60,477 nucleotides of DNA from Tabrizicola oligotrophica (lineage in GTDB: Bacteria > Pseudomonadota > Alphaproteobacteria > Rhodobacterales > Rhodobacteraceae). The stretch is from positions 1 through 60,477 of the forward strand of contig NZ_JAAIVJ010000013.1 in assembly GCF_011008935.1 (NCBI RefSeq), written 5' to 3'. The notes beneath the pieces were generated by a model, which was not told the origin of the DNA, made no database searches, and saw only the letters and a program-made list of their open reading frames with translations. Position 1 is the stretch's first letter, and the number at the start of each line of letters is the position of its first letter. Below are positions 51,375 through 59,167 of this stretch, in pieces. The position numbers and the translations under genes are program-made.

Positions 51375-53511
51375 GGGTGGCGCTCCTTTCATGGGCGGCG
51401 ACCGGGACGATCAAACTGTCAACGGCGACAACGCCACCCGGACCGACCAGAACCGGATTCATGTCGAGTTCAGCAATGAGATCGCCCAGATCGGCGGCCA
51501 GCGCGCCAAGCCGGACATAGGTGTCGATCAGCGCCGCGCGGTCGCAGGGCGCTGCGCCGCGCAGACCGTCCAACACGCGCGCCATCTTCAAGTCGGCGAT
51601 GCGGCGTGCGGCCACGTCGCTGTCGACGGGAACCATGGCCAATTGGCTGTCTTTCAGCACCTCGATCCAGATGCCGCCAAAGGCCACCATGACGAAACTG
51701 CCGAATTGCGGATCACGCACCAGCCCGAAGGCCATCTCGACCTGCCCCGAGGCCATGGCACTGAGCAGCACGCGGGGGCCAAGCCGGGTGGCCAGATCGT
51801 CGTATGCCGCAAGAAGCGCCGCTTCGTCCTTCAGCCCCAGCTTTACGCCACCGATATCGCTCTTGTGCAGGATGCCCGGTGCGGCGGTCTTGGCCACCAG
51901 CGGGAAGCCCAGTTCCAGCCCCGCCTCTCGCGCCGCCACGCGGCTCTCGACGATGCGGTGTTGCGGCACGGCGATGCCATAGTCGGACAAAAGCGCATAG
52001 CCCTCATCCTCGGTCAGCGGGGTGATGCGGTTGGCCAGCACAGCGCGCCAATGGCTGGCCCGCGGGTTTTCCGCCAGTTGCGCTTTGGCCGCCGGGCGGG
52101 CGAGGAAATCACGATACTCCAGCGCGTGACGCACCGCGCGCAGCGAGGCCGCCGTGCCATCCAGCACGGCCACACCCGAGCGCGCCAGGCGCACCGCATG
52201 TTTGCGGTGGCTCCAGGCGCTGTAGTTGGTCATCACGACCAAGGGCTTGTCCGTCGCCCGCGCCACGGCCTGACAGACATCGACATAGCCTGCATGCAGG
52301 TCCAGTTCTTCCGACAGATCGGCCACGAACATGCCGATCGCGGTGTCGGCATCCTGCATCAGCGCGGTGAGGCAGGTTTCAAACACCATCTCGAAATCCT
52401 TCCCCGTGCCCCAGGCATCGACCGGGTTCACCGGCGTCAGCCCAGAATCGAGCGTCTTTTGCAGCACCTCGGTCGTCTCGGCACTGATCGAGGCAAAGGG
52501 CACACCAAGATCGGAGGCGCAGTCGACGATAAGCTCACGTTCCCCCCCGGAATCGAGGATCGCGGCCAGCCCGCCGGGGGCCGCCCGCCGTGCCGTGCCA
52601 AGCAGGATCGCCGTCGCCGCAAGCTCGTTCAGATCGCGGACAGAAATCACGCCATGGCGGCGGAACAGCGCCTCATAGACCTCGGCATTGCCCGCGATTG
52701 CCCCGGTATGGCTGAGCGCAAAATGCGCCCCGGCCTCGGTGCGACCAAGTTTCAGCACGATCACCGGAACCGCCCGCGCCCGCGCCTTTTCCAGCGCCGC
52801 GATAAAGGCTTGCGGATCGCGGATCGTCTCCAGCACCAGCGCAATCACCCGGGTCGAAGGCTGATCCAGCGCGTAATCCATGAAATCTGCGGCGCTGGTC
52901 ACCAGTTCCTGCCCGGTCGAAACGGCGAGGTTGAACTTCAACCGCTCGTCGTTGAACAGCAGCGCCTGCAGGAGGGAACCTGATTGCGCGATATAGGTCA
53001 GCCCACCCAGCTCGATAGGGTCGGGGTGAAACGCCGAAAAGGCGCGCAACGGATGTTCGGGGTTGAAAAACCCCATGCAGTTCGCCCCGCAGACCGGAAT
53101 TCCCGCCGCCCGCGCCTTGGCCGCGATGCGATCCCGCAGCAAGCTGTCCGTATCACCCTCCAACTCGGCACTGGCGAAGATCACCAGCGCCTTGACCCCC
53201 ACCGCGAGAGCCTCATCCACCACCCGCTCCAGCACGCGGTTCGGCACCGACAGCACCGCCAGATCGACAGCTTCGGGCAGAGCCGACAGGCTGGGATAGC
53301 AGGCGTGACCATAGAGCTGGTCGTAGGACGGGTTCACAGGATAGATCGCGCCGGGATAGCCCGAAGGGATCAGGTTGCGCATCATGTCGTTGCCAACGCT
53401 GTTGCGCTTGCGCGAGGCCCCGACAAGCGCCACCGAGCGCGGGGCCAAAAGCGGTTGAAGCCGGTGCGGCAACGTATCCTGCGGCTCCCGATTGATCTGC
53501 TGCATGAGCAT
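51367..53511 (-). CDS. ADP-forming acyl-CoA ligase (ACD superfamily), possibly DddX-like
   Basis: 714 residues from ATG 53511 (GGGAGGAACAG). Fused alpha and beta parts: CoA-binding domain (RSVALVGASRKRNSVGNDMMRNL), succinyl-CoA-ligase-like parts with the phospho-histidine loop KFALSHTGAIAG-type motif at His268 (LSHTGAIAGNAEVYEALFR), and a C-terminal ATP-grasp domain (LGFPLVAKTAAPGILHKSDIGGV). The segment NPVDAWGTGKDF carries Trp367, where many ACDs have no aromatic residue. DddX, an ATP-dependent DMSP lyase, belongs to this superfamily; a lyase on an onium acid giving acryloyl-CoA is possible, simple acyl-CoA synthesis is the default. Confidence 0.82.
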   Translation of the reverse strand: MLMQQINREPQDTLPHRLQPLLAPRSVALVGASRKRNSVGNDMMRNLIPSGYPGAIYPVNPSYDQLYGHACYPSLSALPEAVDLAVLSVPNRVLERVVDEALAVGVKALVIFASAELEGDTDSLLRDRIAAKARAAGIPVCGANCMGFFNPEHPLRAFSAFHPDPIELGGLTYIAQSGSLLQALLFNDERLKFNLAVSTGQELVTSAADFMDYALDQPSTRVIALVLETIRDPQAFIAALEKARARAVPVIVLKLGRTEAGAHFALSHTGAIAGNAEVYEALFRRHGVISVRDLNELAATAILLGTARRAAPGGLAAILDSGGERELIVDCASDLGVPFASISAETTEVLQKTLDSGLTPVNPVDAWGTGKDFEMVFETCLTALMQDADTAIGMFVADLSEELDLHAGYVDVCQAVARATDKPLVVMTNYSAWSHRKHAVRLARSGVAVLDGTAASLRAVRHALEYRDFLARPAAKAQLAENPRASHWRAVLANRITPLTEDEGYALLSDYGIAVPQHRIVESRVAAREAGLELGFPLVAKTAAPGILHKSDIGGVKLGLKDEAALLAAYDDLATRLGPRVLLSAMASGQVEMAFGLVRDPQFGSFVMVAFGGIWIEVLKDSQLAMVPVDSDVAARRIADLKMARVLDGLRGAAPCDRAALIDTYVRLGALAADLGDLIAELDMNPVLVGPGGVVAVDSLIVPVAAHERSATHD

Positions 53512-53610
53512 CTGTTCCTCCCAGAAATTCGTCTCTTGCTGCAAGGGATTAGCAGCGCCATACTGCCATGCGACAGCTCCGAAAATGGAATACAATCATA
53601 CGCTGGAGTT

Positions 53611-54534
53611 ATGATGACTGCGATCCTTCCGCCCTTTGGCGATTTGTTGGCCTTCGACGCGGCGGCGCGTCATGGCTCCTTCACCCGTGCGGCACGCGAC
53701 CTGAACGTCTCGCAGCCCGCCATCAGCCGTCGCGTCGCGGCACTGGAGGCCGATCTTGGCGTCCTCCTCTTCAGCCGAGAGAGCAAACCCCTGCGCCTGA
53801 CGGTCGAAGGGCAAGGTCTTTTCGATGTGCTGCGCTCGGGCCTGAGCCGTCTCGAAGCCACGGTCATCGACATCCGCAGGCAGCGCAGCGAACGGCGCCT
53901 GACCATTGCCGCCGCTCCCGGCTTTCTGAGCTATTGGCTCGTCCCGCGCCTGTCGGAACTCGCGGCAACCTTTCCCGACTATGATCTGAGGCTCGTCACC
54001 GGGGATCAGGCCGGAGCCATGCCCGAGGCGGACGTTCATGTGCGGTTCGGTGATGGCAAATGGTCCGGGGTCGAAGCGATCCGTATTCTCGACGAGCAGG
54101 TTTACGCTGTCTGCAGCCCCTTCTTTCTTGAGGCTCAGGAAAGACCGCTGGCTTTGAACCAGTTGGCCAAGTCCCGGCTCTTGCAGTTGTCAGCCACGCC
54201 GGAGCAGCGATACGACTGGCAGTCCTGGTTTCACGCCTTGGGGGTCGACGCGCCGCGCAAGTTGAACGCCATTGATTTCGATGATTACAGCTTGCTGGTC
54301 AGCGCGGCGCTGGCCGGTCAAGGCATTGCGCTGTGTTGGTCCGGCCTTCTCGATGCCTTCTTGCAAACCGGCGCGCTGGTGCGGGTCAGCAAAGAGGAAG
54401 TCCACTCACAACGCGGATATTTTGCAACTTTCGTCGATGGGACGCTCTCGCGGAGCGCTGTCGTGCGCCTGGCCAAGTGGTTGGGGGATCAGGGAAATGC
54501 CCACGGCGCAGCGCATTCTCAAGATACCCCGTGA
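53611..54534 (+). CDS. LysR-family regulator, GcvA type
   Basis: 307 residues from MMTAILPPFGDLL. The winged helix (LLAFDAAARHGSFTRAARDLNVSQPAISRRVAALEADLGVLLFSRE) and effector domain (LSYWLVPRLSELAATFPDYDLRLV, ADVHVRFGDGKW) are clear. The long open frame upstream (from 52984) runs antisense through the ligase gene and is not part of it. It is divergent from the ligase-crotonase-acuI operon and most likely controls it. ATG at 53614 is an equal choice for start. Confidence 0.85.
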   Translation: MMTAILPPFGDLLAFDAAARHGSFTRAARDLNVSQPAISRRVAALEADLGVLLFSRESKPLRLTVEGQGLFDVLRSGLSRLEATVIDIRRQRSERRLTIAAAPGFLSYWLVPRLSELAATFPDYDLRLVTGDQAGAMPEADVHVRFGDGKWSGVEAIRILDEQVYAVCSPFFLEAQERPLALNQLAKSRLLQLSATPEQRYDWQSWFHALGVDAPRKLNAIDFDDYSLLVSAALAGQGIALCWSGLLDAFLQTGALVRVSKEEVHSQRGYFATFVDGTLSRSAVVRLAKWLGDQGNAHGAAHSQDTP

Positions 54535-54981
54535 TCGAGACATCCGGCCACTTCATACCCCAGGCGACCTGAGCATAGCATCCGACCACTGGCCGCATCG
54601 CATCGCCATCACCCACAACTCGTTAGAAGGCTTGGGTCGCAGTCATGTGGGTGAAAGCAATCAGCCGCCTAGCCTTTTGCAGCCATGCACGGCGCGTTAC
54701 CCATTTGCGATTCGCCCCTGGCCTGACACGCGGACGCGCCGCTCCCTTCGGCTGGCATCCTGCATCCAGCCGAACGTCAGCGCGCCCGCCAAACATCACA
54801 GGTATCCCGCCTCGCCGAACACCTGTGGGGTCGGCAATATGTCGGCCGACCGTGGCGGGCTCCGAGCGGGTTCGCCGCCATCCCCACCCCGCGCTTGATC
54901 CGACCCACCGTCCGGCGTCTCCCGCGGTCCCCGCGCTTTCGGGTCCGGGTCCCCATCATCGCCAGAAAAGCAGTCGGCGAA
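54535..54981. other. Gene-free gap between catabolic island and recombinase module
   Basis: About 450 bases with no supported gene on either strand. Two short inverted repeats are present: ACAGGT...ACCTGT (about 54798-54826) and GGTCGGC, nine bases, GCCGACC (about 54831-54853). The second could be a weak terminator or a recombination-site-like dyad near the end of the recombinase operon. Confidence 0.5.
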
Positions 54982-55917
54982 TTATTCGGCCTCGCTGCTT
55001 CGCGCTTCCGTCGTGGGTGCAGGCGGCGCCAGGCCCGCGACGATCTGCCGAAACTCGCCGAGGATTTCGCCGTGGTTCTTGTAGAGGTAGCGGGCGAGGC
55101 GGTCATTCTGCAGGAGCCGCTCGATAAATCGGCCTGCCACCACGAGACGGAGGTGATCGGGTCCAAGGGTGCCTTCGATCAGCTTGATGTTCTTCTGAAG
55201 GTTGGCCATTTCGGCCTTCATCCGCTCGGCTTGTTCGCGTGTCACGCCTGCAGGTGTCTTCTTTGCAGCCGGGTCAACCAGGTCAGCGGCGTCAGATGCT
55301 GCGAGGATCGCCTCGACATAGGGCACCGTGTAATTGTTCGCGGCGATCATCAGTTCCGCCGCCTGAATCTGTCTCAAGGGCTTCATCTTGCGCAAAGCAC
55401 GAAAGCTGTTGATCGGGCAATGTCGAGCCTTCAGCAGTTCGGTCGCCTCGGGACAGATGCCGTTCAGCAAGGTCCGCTTCTGCCGGATCAGGGCGATATT
55501 CACATTCAAGGCTTCCGCGATGCGGGCCTCCGATACGCCGCGCTCGACCGCGCGCAGGATCATCTTGTGCTCCTGGATCGTGGCGAGGCGGCTGATGCGC
55601 TTGTTGTAGGTGAAGGATTCGTCGTCGGTCGCCACCAGGCAGGTGACGGTCGTCTCGCCCATTTCCTTCAGCACATGCAGACGAACATGGCCGTCAAGAA
55701 GGATGAATGATCCGTCTTGCCCCACCGCGCGCGCAACCACCGGCGGTTCGATCAGTCCGACTTCGCGGATCGACGCAGCGATCTGCCCGTACTTCTGGCT
55801 CTTGGGCACTGTGGTCGGCAGCTGCTTGACCGGCAGGATCGCGTCGATCTGGATCGTGCGCAGGCTTGCCTCGAACCCGGGGCTCTTCGGGATCGGCATT
55901 TTCTCCATATGTGTCAT
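54982..55917 (-). CDS. ParB-type protein with RepB C-terminal domain
   Basis: 311 residues. A ParB/Srx N-terminal domain covers about 22-115 (VKQLPTTVPKSQKYGQIAASIREVGLIEPPVV, GSFILLDGHVRLHVLKEMG), a helix-turn-helix lies at about 128-150 (VSEARIAEALNVNIALIRQKRTLL), and the C-terminal half resembles the plasmid partition RepB C-terminus. No ParA is encoded nearby. It is the last gene of a three-gene operon with the recombinase and another ParB protein, overlapping the latter by four bases (ATGA). Confidence 0.82.
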   Translation of the reverse strand: MTHMEKMPIPKSPGFEASLRTIQIDAILPVKQLPTTVPKSQKYGQIAASIREVGLIEPPVVARAVGQDGSFILLDGHVRLHVLKEMGETTVTCLVATDDESFTYNKRISRLATIQEHKMILRAVERGVSEARIAEALNVNIALIRQKRTLLNGICPEATELLKARHCPINSFRALRKMKPLRQIQAAELMIAANNYTVPYVEAILAASDAADLVDPAAKKTPAGVTREQAERMKAEMANLQKNIKLIEGTLGPDHLRLVVAGRFIERLLQNDRLARYLYKNHGEILGEFRQIVAGLAPPAPTTEARSSEAE

Positions 55918-56807
55918 GCCCTTGGCTCCCTCAACCCGTCGATGATGATGCGCGGCAGGGTATCGAGGCCCTCGGCACGGAGCAGCGTCAGAAAGTTCTC
56001 GTCCTTCAGCAGCGACTGAAATGCCGCATCAAGGAACAACAGGCTGCCGCGCGTCGATTGCGCCCTGCGGACCATGTCCTGCTGGCGCTCGGCCTCGGCG
56101 CGATAGGCTTTGACCAGAGCGGCAGATGTCATTCGCGCGCGTGGCTGCTTATTGCGTGCGCCACCCCGCTGCTTGCCATGGCGCTGGCGCAACTCGACCA
56201 ACCGCCGCGCTTCCAGAAGCTTTTTGCCGCGTAATTCGCCGGAAGCGTAGGCGGCCTCGAGAGCCTTCTGCACGTCCTTCTCCTCGGCGCGCGTGATGTA
56301 GAGCGCAACGCTGAGCGGCATATGCCCCGTCTCGACCGCGATCAGCAGGCGCTCCTCGCCATTGGCGATCAACTCGCCGATTTCATGGACATAGGCGAGG
56401 GAAAGCCCCGTCTTGTCGGCGATCTGATGGTCCGAATATCCCCGGTCGCGGAGGATGGCGATGTCCTGCAACAGCTCGAGCGGCCGCTGCTGCCGCCGGG
56501 CAACATTCTCGATCACGCTGCGCAGAAGCCGTTCCACCTCGTTTGCGTCCACCACGATGGCCGGGATCTGCGTTTCCCCAAGGGCGACATACGCCTCCAT
56601 CCGTCCCTGACCGCAGACCAGCCGATATGAGCCCCCTGCCTCATCATCGATCCGGGCAACGGTGATCGGCTTTTTCAGCCCCACCTTGCCGATGCTGTCG
56701 ACCAGCGCGCGAAAGGTCTTTTCCGAGCGTTCACGCGGGTTTTCCACGGTGATGGCGGAAATCGGGATCATCTGCACTTCGTCCTGCATCTCGACTTCGG
56801 TCACCAT
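55914..56807 (-). CDS. ParB/RepB/Spo0J-family DNA-binding protein
   Basis: 297 residues. The ParB N-terminal domain runs from about 12 to 100 (MIPISAITVENPRERSEKTFRALVDSIGKVGLKKPITV, LVCGQGRMEAYVALG), and a helix-turn-helix follows at about 130 (YSDHQIADKTGLSLAYVHEIGELI). The GQGRMEA motif is at the place of the CTP-binding GERR motif of true partition ParB. It overlaps the recombinase stop by seven bases and the next gene by four, so all three are translationally coupled. Confidence 0.82.
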   Translation of the reverse strand: MVTEVEMQDEVQMIPISAITVENPRERSEKTFRALVDSIGKVGLKKPITVARIDDEAGGSYRLVCGQGRMEAYVALGETQIPAIVVDANEVERLLRSVIENVARRQQRPLELLQDIAILRDRGYSDHQIADKTGLSLAYVHEIGELIANGEERLLIAVETGHMPLSVALYITRAEEKDVQKALEAAYASGELRGKKLLEARRLVELRQRHGKQRGGARNKQPRARMTSAALVKAYRAEAERQQDMVRRAQSTRGSLLFLDAAFQSLLKDENFLTLLRAEGLDTLPRIIIDGLREPRA

Positions 56808-58378
56808 GGCGCCACCTCGGAAACCGGCACGCGGCGGGCCATGTCGAAGAAGAAGTCCAGCGTTTCAAATCGGAAAGCGTCCAGCATCAGGCCATTCTCC
56901 TCGGCAAGCCCCAAGGGTTTTGTCCGCATCTCGAATTGGGGCAGCAGATAAAAATCGAGCGCGGCGGTGTTCGTTCGGTCCATCCGGATGGCGATGGTGA
57001 TGTCAGGCGCGAGGCCGGTGTCGAAGCGGATTTTCCAGCGCAAGCCGCCAGAAGGTGTTTCGCGACAGCGAGCGACGACGACCGAGGCAGTGAATTCACC
57101 GTTGATCGTCAGCAGGTCAGTCGCCGGATTGCGCACTACGGTACCGCCAAGGCGGGTGACTTTCCGGATCACGCGCTCCATCTCGTCGCCGTGGAACAGC
57201 CGAAGCATGCGGTTCACTTCGATGTAGTGGTAATCACGGTCGGGGCTGAAACCGACGAGGGAATAGGCCCGGATCAGGCTGCCGAACCGGTGGGCATAGG
57301 CGCTGCTTGACGGCATTCCGTCGGCTTCGTCGATCACCAGACCGGATATGTAGCCGTGGCGCTGGAAGAGCCGCGTCAGGCACTCCAGCATCTCCTCGTC
57401 CGAGAACCGGCGGTTGCGGGCGGCGATGATCGCCTGCACCTTTTGAAAGTGCTTCGGCTCGACGACGGCCTCGAAGGCCCCTTCCGACCGGATCCACATC
57501 TCCGGGCCATTGGCGACCCGCTTTTGTTTCAGCTTGAAGGAGCGCCGGTTGTAGACGTTGTTGCCGATGTATTTCTCGTTGGTCAGGATCTGCTGCACGG
57601 TGGCGCGGGTCCAGAGGCGCCCGAGATCGGTCAGGATTCCGCGCTCGTTCAGTTCGGCCGCGATTTCGCTTTCAGAACGTCCGTGTTTCAGGAACCGGCT
57701 GTAGATCCAGCGGACGGTTTTCACCTCGGCCTCGGGACCCGGCACGAGGATCACCCGATCGGTCTGCAAGCTTTTGTGTTCGCCGCGCTTCAGCTCGGCC
57801 TTCACCTCACCACGTTCGTCAAGCAGGACACGGCGAAGGCCAAAACCTGCCGGGCCGCCCTGACGGTAGCCGCGTTCGATCAGGCGGCACTGTCCGATGA
57901 AGACCTTGTGGGACAGTTCCCGGCTGTATTCCCCAGCCATGGCGCGCTTGACGCTTTTGACGATGGTGGCAACCGGCCCGCCATCATTTTCGAATTGCTC
58001 TGCGCAGTATTCGACCTGCTTGTTGGCGCGACGGCAGATGTACTCGTAATAGGCGGACTCATCTGCATCCTGGAACCGGCCCCATCGGCTGACGTCATAG
58101 ACCAGGATCACCTCGAAGTCGGCAGTGCCATCCTGCACATCCTGGATCAATTGCTGCAGGGCTTCGCGGCCCTCAATCCTGAGGCCGCTTTTCCCGGCAT
58201 CGGCATAGGATCGTACCAATTTGAAACCGCGCTCCTCCGCATATTTGCGGATCGCGTCGGACTGGTTTTCGGTCGAGTATTTCTGGTGATCGGTCGACAT
58301 GCGGACATATTCGACTGCGCGGCGCATGGGCGGGGAATTGCCCGATCCTTTCAAAGAGGGCGGACCCTGACCTGCCAT
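56801..58378 (-). CDS. Large serine recombinase
   Basis: 525 residues. The resolvase-type catalytic domain spans about 18-160 (RRAVEYVRMSTDHQ with Ser28, LIQDVQDGTADFEVILVYDVSRWGRF). A Recombinase domain follows (about 180-290, GGPAGFGLRRVLLDERGEVKAELKRGEHKSLQ, RWIYSRFLKHGRSESEIAAELNERGIL). The C-terminal part lacks a clear zinc ribbon. Such enzymes insert and excise DNA at attachment sites. Start at 58378 has GGGAGACGGG upstream. It is the first gene of an operon with two ParB-like proteins; no attachment sites were identified. Confidence 0.88.
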   Translation of the reverse strand: MAGQGPPSLKGSGNSPPMRRAVEYVRMSTDHQKYSTENQSDAIRKYAEERGFKLVRSYADAGKSGLRIEGREALQQLIQDVQDGTADFEVILVYDVSRWGRFQDADESAYYEYICRRANKQVEYCAEQFENDGGPVATIVKSVKRAMAGEYSRELSHKVFIGQCRLIERGYRQGGPAGFGLRRVLLDERGEVKAELKRGEHKSLQTDRVILVPGPEAEVKTVRWIYSRFLKHGRSESEIAAELNERGILTDLGRLWTRATVQQILTNEKYIGNNVYNRRSFKLKQKRVANGPEMWIRSEGAFEAVVEPKHFQKVQAIIAARNRRFSDEEMLECLTRLFQRHGYISGLVIDEADGMPSSSAYAHRFGSLIRAYSLVGFSPDRDYHYIEVNRMLRLFHGDEMERVIRKVTRLGGTVVRNPATDLLTINGEFTASVVVARCRETPSGGLRWKIRFDTGLAPDITIAIRMDRTNTAALDFYLLPQFEMRTKPLGLAEENGLMLDAFRFETLDFFFDMARRVPVSEVAPW

Positions 58379-58505
58379 TCCCGTCTCCCGATCAATTCAT
58401 GCAGGCGTCTCCGTCTGGTTGGACCCGGGATGATGTCTGGGGCGCAAAATGGAATCTGCCGCTTTTGATGTCTTCTCCACAGGTTTACCGGAGGGGGACA
58501 GGCCG

Positions 58506-58880
58506 ATGCGGATCAAGATGGGCACAGTTGTGCCGAAAATGGGCACAACTGTGCACCTGGCGGCAGATCAGGCCCGCTATCGCAGGGCAATTGCCGATGC
58601 GCTGCGTCACGAGTTGGGTCCGACGCACCAAGCCATCAAGACGGCGATGCGCTGGACGGGGGCAAGCGAACGTACCGCAAAGTACTGGCTTTCCGGCGAA
58701 CGCGGACCGAGCGGAGAGCATCTGATCCTACTGGCGCGGCATTCCGATGCAGTGTTGATCGCCATCCTGACCATGGCCGGGCGGCTGTTGGACCAGCGGC
58801 AAAGATGTGCCGGATGTCCTGCGCGCGAGTTGGTGTTTCAAAACCTCGGACAAGAATCGAAATTGTCCGAGGGTTCCTGA
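58506..58880 (+). CDS. Small HTH-like protein beside the recombinase, unknown function
   Basis: 124 residues from ATG 58506, which follows GGAGGGGGACAGG. The core (RYRRAIADALRHELGPTHQAIKTAMRWTGASERTAKYWLSGERGPSGEHLILLARHSDAVLIAILTMAG) has helices compatible with a DNA-binding HTH (TGASERTAKYWLSG as recognition region). The first residues read MGTVVPKMGTTVHL, a repeated peptide encoded by two palindromes. It is divergent from the recombinase with about 130 bases between starts. Regulator of the recombinase operon is the best guess. Confidence 0.65.
   Translation: MRIKMGTVVPKMGTTVHLAADQARYRRAIADALRHELGPTHQAIKTAMRWTGASERTAKYWLSGERGPSGEHLILLARHSDAVLIAILTMAGRLLDQRQRCAGCPARELVFQNLGQESKLSEGS
58521..58555. 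promoter_or_regulatory. Two palindromes 21 bp apart in the HTH gene start
   Basis: GGCACAGTTGTGCC (58521-58534) and GGCACAACTGTGCA (58542-58555). Each is a dyad; centres are 21 bp apart, two helical turns, so dimers would sit on one face. They lie within codons 6-17 of the HTH-like protein and 140-180 bases from the recombinase start. Confidence 0.6.
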
Positions 58881-59014
58881 CATGCACAGAGCGGCCTGAC
58901 GCTGTCCTACAGGTCGCTCAGGAAACAGGTCGCCACAACGTTCGTGCGGAGATTGGATCATTCATTCTCCGCAAAATGTGCGGCGAATGACAAGGGATCG
59001 AGCCTTGATGGCAG

Positions 59015-59160
59015 TTTACAGCCAGTCTCTGTCGGCAATCTGGTTTGATAACAGACTACTGGTGGATACGTTGCTTGATGTCAGAATGGACCCATATTCT
59101 GTTGCCAAGTGATCTTCGTGTGACTAGGTTGTCGTCAAATCGCGTTGATGACAGAATAGG
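59015..59160. promoter_or_regulatory. Four TTGATRNCAG boxes upstream of fic
   Basis: TTGATGGCAG at 59015, TTGATAACAG at 59045, TTGATGTCAG at 59075 and TTGATGACAG at 59145. The first three are spaced exactly 30 bp, and the last ends 7 bases before the fic ATG. The second half CAGAAT also occurs inverted (ATTCTG, 59096). Likely binding sites for a regulator of fic, perhaps the HTH-like protein or a ParB-like protein. Confidence 0.55.
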
Positions 59161-59167
59161 CGTACAT

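Noticed and set aside
51373-52983. Rightward open frame of over 500 codons opposite the acyl-CoA ligase
   Set aside because: Rich in His/Arg/Gln, antisense to a well-recognised enzyme, and continues into the false upstream extension of the LysR gene.
54982-56807. A plasmid partition (parAB/repABC) locus
   Set aside because: Two ParB-type genes are present but no ParA, RepC or parS-like repeat is visible; the genes are coupled to a serine recombinase instead.
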